Below, one piece after another: positions 1-5,032 of a stretch of 6,594 bases of DNA. Origin of the DNA: Lysobacteraceae bacterium (lineage in GTDB: Bacteria; Pseudomonadota; Gammaproteobacteria; Xanthomonadales; Xanthomonadaceae). The translations under genes were made by a program, and so were the position numbers. The stretch lies in the NCBI GenBank assembly GCA_017990865.1, contig JAGNNB010000172.1, positions 1 to 6,594 of the forward strand, given 5' to 3'. The notes beneath the pieces are model-generated. The model worked only from the letters and a program-made list of their open reading frames with translations. It was not told where the DNA came from and did not search any database. The stretch's first letter is position 1, and the number at the start of each line of letters is the position of its first letter.

Positions 1-38
1 GCGATGGCGATGGCGTCGGCGGTCGGTGGACTTTTCAT
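1..38 (-). CDS. 5' end of a gene leaving the window, possibly an autoregulated transcription factor
   Basis: On the minus strand an ATG at 38-36 opens a frame that stays open for 12 codons to the window edge, reading MKSPPTADAIAI. After the first four codons every third position is G or C, as in a real gene here. No Shine-Dalgarno sequence precedes the ATG. Instead the base just before it is the end of a perfect 15-bp palindrome, and a -35/-10 pair sits where transcription would start at the ATG itself, so the mRNA would be leaderless. A palindrome on the core promoter, directly before the gene, is typical of autorepressed regulators; GTATAC half-sites are common among GntR-family operators. 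The short N-terminus with an A-D-A-I run would fit a GntR protein but does not prove it. Only 12 residues are visible, so identity is a guess and the gene could be spurious. Confidence 0.42.
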   Translation of the reverse strand, partial: MKSPPTADAIAI

Positions 39-53
39 GTATACAGTGTATAC
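39..53. promoter_or_regulatory. Perfect 15-bp palindromic operator candidate
   Basis: GTATACAGTGTATAC is a perfect inverted repeat around one central base (GTATACA-G-TGTATAC). It covers the proposed -10 and ends one base before the minus-strand start codon. Its AT-rich composition stands out from the GC-rich surroundings. Related GTATAC-centred palindromes are known operators for several GntR-family regulators; assigning this one to that family is inference. Confidence 0.55.
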
Positions 54-72
54 TTCGCGCCGAACCCGTCAA
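45..72 (-). promoter_or_regulatory. Candidate sigma-70 promoter of the leftward leaderless gene
   Basis: Read on the minus strand, TTGACG (72-67) matches five of six -35 consensus bases. It is followed after 16 bp by TACACT (50-45) as a -10 element. Six bases then separate the -10 from the ATG at 38, so the predicted start of transcription is the A of the ATG. The -10 lies inside the palindrome at 39-53, so a protein bound there would block RNA polymerase. Confidence 0.5.
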
Positions 73-220
73 CCCGTCGGGCGAAAAATTCATCCGTCGA
101 CCCAAGTAACGCCCGCGCGGCCGGCACGCAAAGACGGATGTGCGTTCGAGTCTGCGTGCGAGGAAGCGGGACATGAAGTCGCCGATGGGATGAGGCGTGG
201 GGTGGGCCGCACGCGATGCC

Positions 221-258
221 GTTCGATCGCATACGGCCGATGCGATGTCCGATCGAAC
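221..258. repeat. Imperfect hairpin in the divergent intergenic region
   Basis: GTTCGATCG at 221-229 is exactly complementary to CGATCGAAC at 250-258. Alternatively ATCGCAT (226-232) pairs with ATGCGAT (240-246) around a 7-base loop, with the outer GTTCG/CGAAC pairing kept and a bulge on the right arm. It lies 36 bp before the M20 hydrolase start, so it could be a 5'UTR structure or a regulator site. No T-run follows, so it is not an intrinsic terminator. Confidence 0.4.
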
Positions 259-265
259 CTATGAC

Positions 266-285
266 TGCGGCAACGCCGCAGGGAG
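266..285 (+). promoter_or_regulatory. Small hairpin abutting the ribosome binding site of the M20 hydrolase gene
   Basis: TGCGGC (266-271) and GCCGCA (275-280) form a perfect 6-bp stem with a 3-base AAC loop. The last stem base, A280, is also the first base of the Shine-Dalgarno sequence AGGGAG (280-285), which lies 9 nt before the ATG at 295. The ribosome binding site supports that start codon. The hairpin may limit ribosome access, but a regulatory role is only inferred. Confidence 0.45.
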
Positions 286-294
286 CCCACAACG

Positions 295-1599
295 ATGAAG
301 CGTAGCGCCCTGATTCTTTCCGCCGTCCTCGCCTTGCCGCTCGCCGCTTGCCAACACACTGCGAACCGGCGCGTCGGTCACGATGCGGTACGAGCGCAGA
401 CCGACGATATTTACGGCAAGCTCGTGGGCATCCGACGGGATCTCCATAAACATCCCGAATTGGCTGGCGACGAGGTTCGCACGTCGGCGACGATCGTCGC
501 GCATTTGCGCGAGTTGGGGCTCGAAGTGCAGACGGGCCTGTACGGTCACAGCGTCGTCGGGATATTGCGCGGCGCGCATCCGGGGAAAACGATCGCATGG
601 CGGGCCGATTTGGATGCGCTGCCGGGCGATGTTCCGGATACGTCGCCCTTCAAATCGCGAACGCCCGGCGTCCATCACGGCTGCGGTCACGATGTCCACG
701 TCGCGATCGCCCTAGGGCTCGCCGAAATGCTTGCGAGGCATCGCGAATCCTTGCACGGCACGGCGATCTTCGTCTTTCAGCCGGAAGAGGAAACGTTCCG
801 CGGCGCGAAAGCGCTGGTCGAGCGCGGCGTATTCGCGGCGATCACGCCGGACGAGATCTACGGCCTTCACGTCACCGCATTGCCGGTCGGCCAAATCCTG
901 GTACGACCGGGCGAAATGTTCGCGTATCAGCGACGCGTCAGTATCCGGATGAAAAACGGGCTGTCGGCGGAAGAGACGGAGCGATTGACGACAGGCATAC
1001 AAAGCGCGCTGTTCCGCACGCGGCCCGGCGCGAAGCCTTGGGAGCTTCAGCAAGCCGCCGACCCGGCGATCGGACTCGCGTCCCCGACCACCGCATTTCA
1101 GGACTACTCGATCACGAACGGACGCTTTGATTCCAGCACGGAGAACGGCGATCTTCTGCTCGAAACCGATCTGTACGAAACGAACGCCGAAAACCTCGCG
1201 GGCATCATTCCTCGCATCGAGCGCGCGATCGACGAAAGCGGCTACGGCAGACAACGGTTGTCCGTATCGTTCGTTCAAGCGAATCCCACCGTGATGAACG
1301 ACGAAACATTGACCCGCGGCGCGATCCGCACGCTGCAGCGAAGCGACGGTAAGGGCGCGATCACGCTGGCGTATGGGCAGGCGCCGTTCTTCAACGACGA
1401 TTTCGCCTATTTCCAGGAGAAAGTGCCGGGCGTGTATTTCTTTCTCGGCGGCTCCAATATCGAGAAAGGCATCATCGCGATGAACCACACACCGACGTTT
1501 CAGGTCGACGAGGAGAGCATCCGCATCGGTGTGATCCGTTTTTCGACGCTGCTGCTCGCGCGCCTCGGCGCGCTGGATGAAGCGACGCTCGGCCGTTGA
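295..1599 (+). CDS. M20D-type zinc amidohydrolase/carboxypeptidase, lipoprotein
   Basis: A 434-residue M20 metallohydrolase related to the hippurate/IAA-amino acid hydrolase group (M20D), which cleaves N-acyl amino acids or similar amides. Residues 1-19 are a lipoprotein signal with lipobox LAAC (Cys19) followed by Gln, so the enzyme is probably anchored to the outer membrane facing the periplasm. The catalytic domain shows HKHPEL (51-56), RADLDALP (103-110; Asp105), HGCGHD (128-133), QPEEE (162-166) and NHTPTF (397-402). By family alignment the metal ligands are Cys130, His132, Glu166, His192 and His398, with Glu165 as general base; all are present. The lid/dimerisation region (about 205-310) is unusual: the family's GxGGHAAxP motif is missing and no histidine occurs between residues 193 and 397. 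The start is supported by AGGGAG nine bases upstream. The family is confident; the substrate is unknown. It stands alone, with its own leader and a hairpin downstream. Confidence 0.93.
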   Translation: MKRSALILSAVLALPLAACQHTANRRVGHDAVRAQTDDIYGKLVGIRRDLHKHPELAGDEVRTSATIVAHLRELGLEVQTGLYGHSVVGILRGAHPGKTIAWRADLDALPGDVPDTSPFKSRTPGVHHGCGHDVHVAIALGLAEMLARHRESLHGTAIFVFQPEEETFRGAKALVERGVFAAITPDEIYGLHVTALPVGQILVRPGEMFAYQRRVSIRMKNGLSAEETERLTTGIQSALFRTRPGAKPWELQQAADPAIGLASPTTAFQDYSITNGRFDSSTENGDLLLETDLYETNAENLAGIIPRIERAIDESGYGRQRLSVSFVQANPTVMNDETLTRGAIRTLQRSDGKGAITLAYGQAPFFNDDFAYFQEKVPGVYFFLGGSNIEKGIIAMNHTPTFQVDEESIRIGVIRFSTLLLARLGALDEATLGR

Positions 1600-1638
1600 T
1601 CGCCGCGCATGTCGCGCCGGCGCAACGAATTGCGAACG

Positions 1639-1667
1639 GCATGCCGGAATAACGACGTCCGGCATGC
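1639..1667. terminator. Hairpin after the M20 hydrolase gene, possible terminator
   Basis: GCATGCCGG (1639-1647) pairs with CCGGCATGC (1659-1667), and A1648-T1658 extends the stem to 10 perfect base pairs around a 9-base loop. It starts 40 bp after the M20 stop codon. No U-tract follows on either strand, so it is not a classical intrinsic terminator. It may act as an mRNA 3' end stabiliser, a Rho-assisted stop, or a binding site. Confidence 0.4.
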
Positions 1668-1719
1668 GAATAGCATGAAAACGAATCCGGGCACGACCGA
1701 ATGGTATCCGCCTCGCGCC

Positions 1720-1734
1720 TGCGCTACGCTTGCG
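1720..1734 (+). promoter_or_regulatory. Promoter-like 15-mer shared with position 3837
   Basis: TGCGCTACGCTTGCG contains TACGCT (1725-1730), a plausible -10, and lies 44 bp before the start of the secreted protein gene at 1779. The same 15-mer with one change (TACGCT to TAGGCT) occurs at 3837-3851, before another exported-protein gene. No convincing -35 is seen at 16-18 bp upstream, so promoter function is tentative. Confidence 0.33.
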
Positions 1735-1778
1735 CGCATCTACGCCCATTGCGGGCGGCTTAACTCGGCGCTTGAACG

Positions 1779-2306
1779 ATGAAACAGCTCTGCCTCCCTG
1801 CTTTTCTGATGTTGTTTTTCCCATTCGCAGCCGCGGCGCAAATTGTCCCTACCGACGACAAGGGAAGCGACTGCGTTGCCGCCAGAATCGAAGTCAAGAA
1901 AACGGCGGCCAATATTCCATTCGATCGAGCCGTATGCGAGAAATCCACTGACGCATCCCAGATCGAAACCTGCATGCAGCACATGGCGGCCCGAACGCAT
2001 GTCACTTTTTTGACGGATCGATGCAACGCCCCGGATGAAGCGGTTTATGTCAACTTCAACGGCGAAACGCATGAAGTTTTTCGGTCCAAACCACAAACCC
2101 ATCGACGGGTCCAATACGCCGGCCGATTCCGCGGGCGCGATTTGATCGTCGATGTCATCCCGATCAAGCTGATCGAGAACATCTACGACACAGACGAGGA
2201 CGGCAATCGCACCGAACTGATCGGATCGCGGTATCGAGTGGCTGTCACCGTTGTTTACCGCGGCCGAAAAACGAAATTGATCGGGGAGTACAGCGATGGT
2301 CCTTGA
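1779..2306 (+). CDS. Secreted protein of unknown function with four mature cysteines
   Basis: I do not recognise a family. The 175-residue product begins with a clear Sec signal peptide: a Lys near the start, a hydrophobic core (about 4-16) and an AAAA|Q cleavage site after residue 20. The mature chain is about 155 residues with Cys32, Cys53, Cys65 and Cys82, which could form two disulfides in its N-terminal half. The C-terminal half is rich in beta-type alternating patterns (LIVDVIPIKLI, YRVAVTVVYRGR) and charged residues, with no catalytic motif I can name. The ribosome binding site is poor, but the ATG is fixed by the signal peptide. The next gene starts 120 bp downstream on the same strand, so co-transcription with the NTF2-like gene is possible. 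It is probably a periplasmic or exported protein; the role is unknown. Confidence 0.8.
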   Translation: MKQLCLPAFLMLFFPFAAAAQIVPTDDKGSDCVAARIEVKKTAANIPFDRAVCEKSTDASQIETCMQHMAARTHVTFLTDRCNAPDEAVYVNFNGETHEVFRSKPQTHRRVQYAGRFRGRDLIVDVIPIKLIENIYDTDEDGNRTELIGSRYRVAVTVVYRGRKTKLIGEYSDGP

Positions 2307-2384
2307 GCATCGGCCTAAGGATGGGTTGCTGAGCGTTCCATGCAAGTGCGGCCTTCACTGCGCTTCCTCGCCTCGGCGCGTCGT

Positions 2385-2398
2385 GCGACTCGCGACTC
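2385..2398. repeat. Short tandem repeat, GCGACTC twice
   Basis: Two adjacent copies of GCGACTC lie in the 120-bp gap between the two secreted-protein genes, 28 bp before the NTF2-like start codon. It could be chance in GC-rich sequence. It is listed because the rest of that gap holds nothing else I can name apart from the Shine-Dalgarno site at 2416-2421. Confidence 0.25.
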
Positions 2399-2426
2399 AA
2401 AGCGCTCATCGAAACCGGAGGCCGAT

Positions 2427-2918
2427 ATGAAATCGTCGCTCATGATGTTTATGCTGCTATTCATCGTAACCAACAGCGCATTCGCCGAAGAGCACGCGGC
2501 GCCCTCCGGCGAATCGCTGAGCGACACGATCTCGGCGCTCGATACGGCAGTGTTCGACGCCTTCAACCGTTGCGGCGATCCCGCGCAACTGGAAAAGCAC
2601 GCCGGCTATTTCGCCAGGGATGTCGAGTTCTACCACGACAACGGCGGCGTGACCTGGAACCGAAAGACGATGCTCGCCAACACGCGAAAATACGTCTGCG
2701 GCCAGTTCACGCGCGAACTCATTCCCGGCACTCTCGCGGTCTATCCGATCAAGGATTTCGGCGCGATTTCGCTAGGTTCGCATCGATTCTGCCAAGTCTC
2801 GAGCGGCGCATGCGAAGGCGTCGCCGATTTCACGATGGTGTGGCGCCGCACGGGCGACCGATGGACGATCACGCGGGTGCTGAGTTATGGTCATCGCACG
2901 GCGGCGAGCGCGCCGTAA
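2427..2918 (+). CDS. Secreted NTF2-like (DUF4440/SnoaL-type) family protein
   Basis: A 163-residue exported member of the NTF2-like superfamily, small cone-shaped alpha/beta folds that bind ligands or act as enzymes. Residues 1-20 are a Sec signal peptide cleaved at NSAFA|EE. The domain covers about 30-155: a helix with ALDTAVFDAFNRC (37-49), the typical YFARDVEFYHDNGGVTW strand (61-77), then IPGTLAVYPIKDFGAI and the paired strands ADFTMVWRR and RWTITRVLSYGH (133-156). Cys49, Cys91, Cys122 and Cys129 could make two disulfides. The frame is open 87 bp further upstream to an ATG at 2340. The start at 2427 is preferred because it has CGGAGG (2416-2421) five bases upstream and puts the signal peptide at the N-terminus. 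The family is confident, but members vary so widely that no substrate can be given. A hairpin with a short T-run follows at 2961-2990. Confidence 0.92.
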   Translation: MKSSLMMFMLLFIVTNSAFAEEHAAPSGESLSDTISALDTAVFDAFNRCGDPAQLEKHAGYFARDVEFYHDNGGVTWNRKTMLANTRKYVCGQFTRELIPGTLAVYPIKDFGAISLGSHRFCQVSSGACEGVADFTMVWRRTGDRWTITRVLSYGHRTAASAP

Positions 2919-2960
2919 CGACACCGTCCAGCCAGCGCATCGGCGACGCGGCATCGGAAG

Positions 2961-2990
2961 GCCGACGTCTGCGGCCGGATGTCGGCGTTT
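2961..2990 (+). terminator. Putative weak intrinsic terminator after the NTF2-like gene
   Basis: GCCGACGTC (2961-2969) and GATGTCGGC (2978-2986) form a 9-bp stem, with one G-U pair in the RNA, around an 8-base loop TGCGGCCG. GTTT follows at 2987-2990. The short U-tract makes it weak, but it is well placed 43 bp after the stop codon and before the next gene. Confidence 0.42.
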
Positions 2991-3135
2991 CCCGGGGCGA
3001 CGGCACGGAAACGGCGATCGTTCGGTTCTGAAATCGAATTCGAGCGCCAACCCCTCGCCCTCATCGAAACGGGCCGCGAACCTCTGCTGATACGATGGCG
3101 CGATCCGTCTCCCGCACTCTTTCGACATCTCCGAA

Positions 3136-3516
3136 ATGCCTCGCTTGCTCATTTTCGGTTTGTATGGCCTGGGCTTCCTCTTGTTGCTCCATTGGGACGA
3201 GCGTAACGGACACGACATCCCGAAATGGGTCTGGGCCGTGTTGGCGATCCCATTCTTCTGGGTGGCGATGACGGAAAACGACCCTGAGGAGGATTGGGCC
3301 GAGAGCGATTCGATGCTTGCGCGCTTCTTTCGCACTGGCCGCCTGCTTTACTTTATTTGCGCCGGCATATTCGGCATCGCGCTCGGCATCGCGGCACTCT
3401 CGCTCAAGGGCAGCGGAACGTTGATCGAACTGTTCTGGTTCGCGCTTCCTGCCGGCATCCTCGCCCTCATCATCGCGCTGGCGTTATGGCTGTATCGATC
3501 GCGCGACCGAGAGTGA
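3136..3516 (+). CDS. Small four-helix inner-membrane protein, unknown function
   Basis: A 126-residue integral membrane protein I cannot assign to a family. Four hydrophobic segments are visible: about 3-20, 31-46, 70-90 and 98-120. Charge distribution fits both ends in the cytoplasm: MPR at the start, RSRDRE at the end and RFFRTGR in the 46-70 loop. That central loop is also strongly acidic (TENDPEEDWAESDS). The short outer loops would be DERNGHDIPK and KGSGT. Codon use is normal for the window and the hydrophobic pattern leaves little doubt that it is coding. The Shine-Dalgarno site is weak; the ATG is the first in frame and sits right before the first helix. The start is 217 bp after the NTF2-like gene, beyond a likely terminator, so it is probably its own unit. 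TACGAT at 3091-3096 could be a -10 but has no good -35. Confidence 0.8.
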   Translation: MPRLLIFGLYGLGFLLLLHWDERNGHDIPKWVWAVLAIPFFWVAMTENDPEEDWAESDSMLARFFRTGRLLYFICAGIFGIALGIAALSLKGSGTLIELFWFALPAGILALIIALALWLYRSRDRE

Positions 3517-3554
3517 CGCGCGCCCTGGGATAGGCCATACGCGAATCGAATCCG

Positions 3555-3692
3555 TTGTCGGTCGCGAGAGATGTCGGTTGCCGCGAGTACGACAGCGCGG
3601 GGTTCGTCGAAATACTTCTGGTCAGCGCTGCGGGCATCGGCGTGCTCGCGGGTACGGTGTGGTGGTTGTCGCAATATGTCGTTGGCCGATGA
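3555..3692 (+). CDS. Possible small one-helix membrane protein, or remnant of a gene
   Basis: In the 361-bp stretch between two clear genes, one frame reads through a convincing membrane helix, EILLVSAAGIGVLAGTVWWLSQ, then YVVGR and a stop (3690-3692). The frame opens after a TAG at 3531-3533 and has no ATG or GTG; the only usual start is TTG at 3555, giving 45 residues with the helix at about residues 20-41. No good Shine-Dalgarno sequence precedes that TTG. Either this is a small protein with a rare start, or the C-terminal end of a decayed membrane-protein gene whose 5' part was lost or frameshifted. A better ATG at 3571 is in another frame, so a nearby indel is conceivable. I see no homology I can name. 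Confidence 0.3.
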   Translation: MSVARDVGCREYDSAGFVEILLVSAAGIGVLAGTVWWLSQYVVGR

Positions 3693-3728
3693 GGCATCGT
3701 TATCTTCGAGGCGCGACATCGGGTGCGC

Positions 3729-3803
3729 TTGCGGCGCAGCGATCCGCAACGGCTCCGGAAAAAGCGGTGCGCCACAGGCGCACCCTATGCGAATTTTTCC
3801 GGA
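3729..3803. repeat. REP-like nested inverted repeat, terminator-like on the minus strand
   Basis: The core is GGTGCGCC-ACA-GGCGCACC (3766-3784), a perfect 8-bp stem with a 3-base loop. It is enclosed by TCCGGAAAAA (3754-3763) and TTTTTCCGGA (3794-3803), a perfect 10-bp outer pair. A further TTGCGG/CCGCAA hairpin (3729-3734/3744-3749) lies to the left. On the minus strand the core hairpin is followed by GCTTTTT, the form of an intrinsic terminator, yet no minus-strand gene ends nearby. On the plus strand the T-run comes 9 bases after the core. The TAGGGTGCGCC...GGCGCACC style resembles dispersed REP-type palindromes of GC-rich proteobacteria. It is most likely an interspersed repeat in this gap; terminator function is possible. 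Confidence 0.6.
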
Positions 3804-3836
3804 AGACAGGCACTCATCAGGCGTACTCGACAGGAA

Positions 3837-3851
3837 TGCGCTAGGCTTGCG
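3837..3851 (+). promoter_or_regulatory. Promoter-like 15-mer, second copy
   Basis: TGCGCTAGGCTTGCG matches the motif at 1720-1734 in 14 of 15 positions. TAGGCT (3842-3847) could be a -10, giving a leader of about 24 nt for the gene at 3878. The expected -35 region has no clear match. It may be a shared promoter type or a binding site for a common regulator. Confidence 0.33.
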
Positions 3852-3877
3852 GACGGGTTGACCGGCGAGGGTCCGCA

Positions 3878-4381
3878 ATGAAATCGCTCGCAATCGCACT
3901 GGCGTTGTTCTGCGCGTTGCCGCACACCGCCGCGGCGTGCAGTCTCTTCGTGTCGCCCGAATTCCGTTTCCGGCGCGCCAAACCCTCGTCGCCGGTGCCG
4001 CCGAAGGTCGTGGTGCGCAGCGTCGACTTCATGCCCTCGATGGGCGACGCGGATAGTTGCGATGGTGTCGGTTTTATCGCGATCGAATTGGAGTTCGCCG
4101 GTTTGTCCGATCGTAAAGCCCACGATTTCGGGTTCTTCGTGCGTGCGGTGTCCGGCGTCCACGACGAAGGCGTCGTTCCGGCGTTTCCGATGGCCGCCGT
4201 ATCGTCCGTCCACGGCAAAGCGTCCGTGCATTGGGCATGGACTGGCATCACGCCCGATCCGGACGGGCATGTGCGTTGGCGTTTGGAGATCGTTCCGGTG
4301 TCGCGCTCGGGTGTCGCGGGCGAACCCGTAGCGGTCTGCGCGGCCACCGACGATTCGTGTCCGAAAACGCATGAAAACTGA
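3878..4381 (+). CDS. Secreted four-cysteine protein of unknown function, coupled to a DUF3592 gene
   Basis: A 167-residue exported protein I do not recognise. MKSLAIALALFCALPHTAAA is a Sec signal peptide, with cleavage most likely between Ala20 and Cys21. The AAAC sequence is a poor lipobox (no Leu at -3), so lipidation is possible but not favoured. The mature chain has exactly four cysteines: Cys21, Cys61, Cys154 and Cys161, near its two ends. The middle (about 44-140) has alternating hydrophobic strands (KVVVRSVDF, GFIAIELEF, ASVHWAWTG, WRLEIVPV), suggesting a beta-sandwich fold. GAGGG (3867-3871) lies six bases before the ATG and fixes the start. The stop overlaps the start of the next gene by 11 nt in another frame, so the two are probably translated together and may act together at the cell envelope. 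Confidence 0.82.
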   Translation: MKSLAIALALFCALPHTAAACSLFVSPEFRFRRAKPSSPVPPKVVVRSVDFMPSMGDADSCDGVGFIAIELEFAGLSDRKAHDFGFFVRAVSGVHDEGVVPAFPMAAVSSVHGKASVHWAWTGITPDPDGHVRWRLEIVPVSRSGVAGEPVAVCAATDDSCPKTHEN

Positions 4382-4805
4382 AAGCATCATCCGCCTCTGT
4401 CTCTTCGCGGTCGCCCTTTGGTACGCGATCCGACCCTGGTGGGACCGTTGGCGTACGCGCGACTGGCCGACGACGCCCGCCCGCATCATCGACACGTTCG
4501 TCGCCTCGCGCGGCTTTCTCGGCAAGATCGATCCGCTCAACAATCTGCAGCCGGCCTATGCGATCGAGTACGAAGCGGATGGGCACCGCTACGAGCTCGG
4601 CATCGATGCGGACCTGTCTTTCGGTATCAACGGCGATTTTTTCGCGTTTCGCAAACTGCTGATACCGCGAGAATTCGATGTGCGTTATCGCAAAGGCAAT
4701 CCGCGCGAGTTCTGCATCGCGCATGCGTACACGCTCGCTGCGATGTTGGGGCTGAGCGCGCCGCCCCTACTCATTGCGCTTTTGGTGTTGTTCCTGCGTT
4801 TCTGA
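4371..4805 (+). CDS. DUF3592-type membrane protein
   Basis: A 144-residue protein with a DUF3592-like layout: an N-terminal membrane helix (about 6-21), a beta-rich soluble domain, and a C-terminal helix (about 120-143). Motifs that fit the family are DWPTTPARI (31-39), the strands YAIEYEADGHRYEL (63-76) and FDVRYRKGNPREFCI (102-116), where Y-x-x-G-N-P is the usual position before the second helix. The ends point to an inner-membrane protein whose central domain faces the periplasm or cytoplasm; the RPWWDRWRTR stretch after helix 1 favours the cytoplasm. It has no convincing Shine-Dalgarno site. Its ATG lies inside the end of the preceding gene (11-nt overlap), which suggests translational coupling. 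Family function is unknown. Family assignment is moderately sure; membrane topology is not. Confidence 0.8.
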   Translation: MKTESIIRLCLFAVALWYAIRPWWDRWRTRDWPTTPARIIDTFVASRGFLGKIDPLNNLQPAYAIEYEADGHRYELGIDADLSFGINGDFFAFRKLLIPREFDVRYRKGNPREFCIAHAYTLAAMLGLSAPPLLIALLVLFLRF

Positions 4806-4851
4806 AACCGACGCCGACGGGTTCGGGCGCGAAGCGGTTCTGCGTAGGCCC

Positions 4852-4865
4852 GCGAGGCGCCTCGC
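4852..4865. terminator. Perfect 14-bp palindrome downstream of the DUF3592 gene
   Basis: GCGAGGCGCCTCGC is a perfect palindrome beginning 47 bp after the stop at 4805. As RNA it could fold as GCGAG/CTCGC with a 4-base loop. It lacks a U-tract, so a termination role is weakly supported, and it could be a protein-binding site or chance in GC-rich DNA. Confidence 0.28.
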
Positions 4866-4946
4866 CATGTGATCCCGGGCTGATACCTCGCGCCGTAGGA
4901 AATTCGCATCAAAATCGTATCCGCGTCGTCTCCGGATATGCCCGGC

Positions 4947-4969
4947 TCATCCGGTACTCTCCCGGATGA
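4947..4969. promoter_or_regulatory. Inverted repeat upstream of the XRE-type gene, operator candidate
   Basis: TCATCCGG (4947-4954) and CCGGATGA (4962-4969) are perfect 8-bp arms around TACTCTC. TACTCT (4955-4960) in the centre resembles a -10 element, so a protein binding the arms could control a promoter here. It lies about 64 bp before the leader ORF at 5033 and 143 bp before the HTH gene. No good -35 is visible, so the promoter reading is weak. Confidence 0.38.
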
Positions 4970-5032
4970 CGATCGTCCACCGCCGCACCCCGGCCTTATC
5001 GCCCCCGTCTTTTTCGAATCAGGAGCATTCCT

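Noticed and set aside
4..264. Plus-strand 86-codon ORF in the left intergenic region
   Set aside because: No domain or signal, composition like non-coding GC-rich sequence, and it crosses the likely minus-strand promoter and operator.
35..598. Minus-strand ORF across the left intergenic region and the start of the M20 gene
   Set aside because: Arg/Ser/Pro-rich low-complexity product with no domain and no ribosome site; overlaps the signal peptide coding region.
712..1824. Long minus-strand ORF (370 codons) opposite the M20 hydrolase gene
   Set aside because: It is arginine-rich without recognisable domains, and lies antisense to a gene with all its catalytic motifs; typical of GC-rich shadow frames.
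2340..2426. N-terminal extension of the NTF2-like protein from an ATG at 2340
   Set aside because: It would bury the signal peptide 29 residues inside the protein; the ATG at 2427 has a strong CGGAGG site.
3759..3784. Intrinsic terminator for a minus-strand gene
   Set aside because: The hairpin and T-run are good, but the nearest minus-strand gene ends at 5474 and all genes between are on the plus strand, so a repeat-element explanation is preferred.
3571..3861. Plus-strand ORF beginning MSVAAST in the 3517-3877 gap
   Set aside because: It runs through the palindromic repeat, has no domain and shows low-complexity Arg/Ser composition; the frame two bases over has the believable membrane helix.
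3785..4543. Minus-strand 252-codon ORF opposite the secreted/DUF3592 pair
   Set aside because: Arg/His-rich shadow; the plus strand carries a signal peptide, SD site and DUF3592 motifs.
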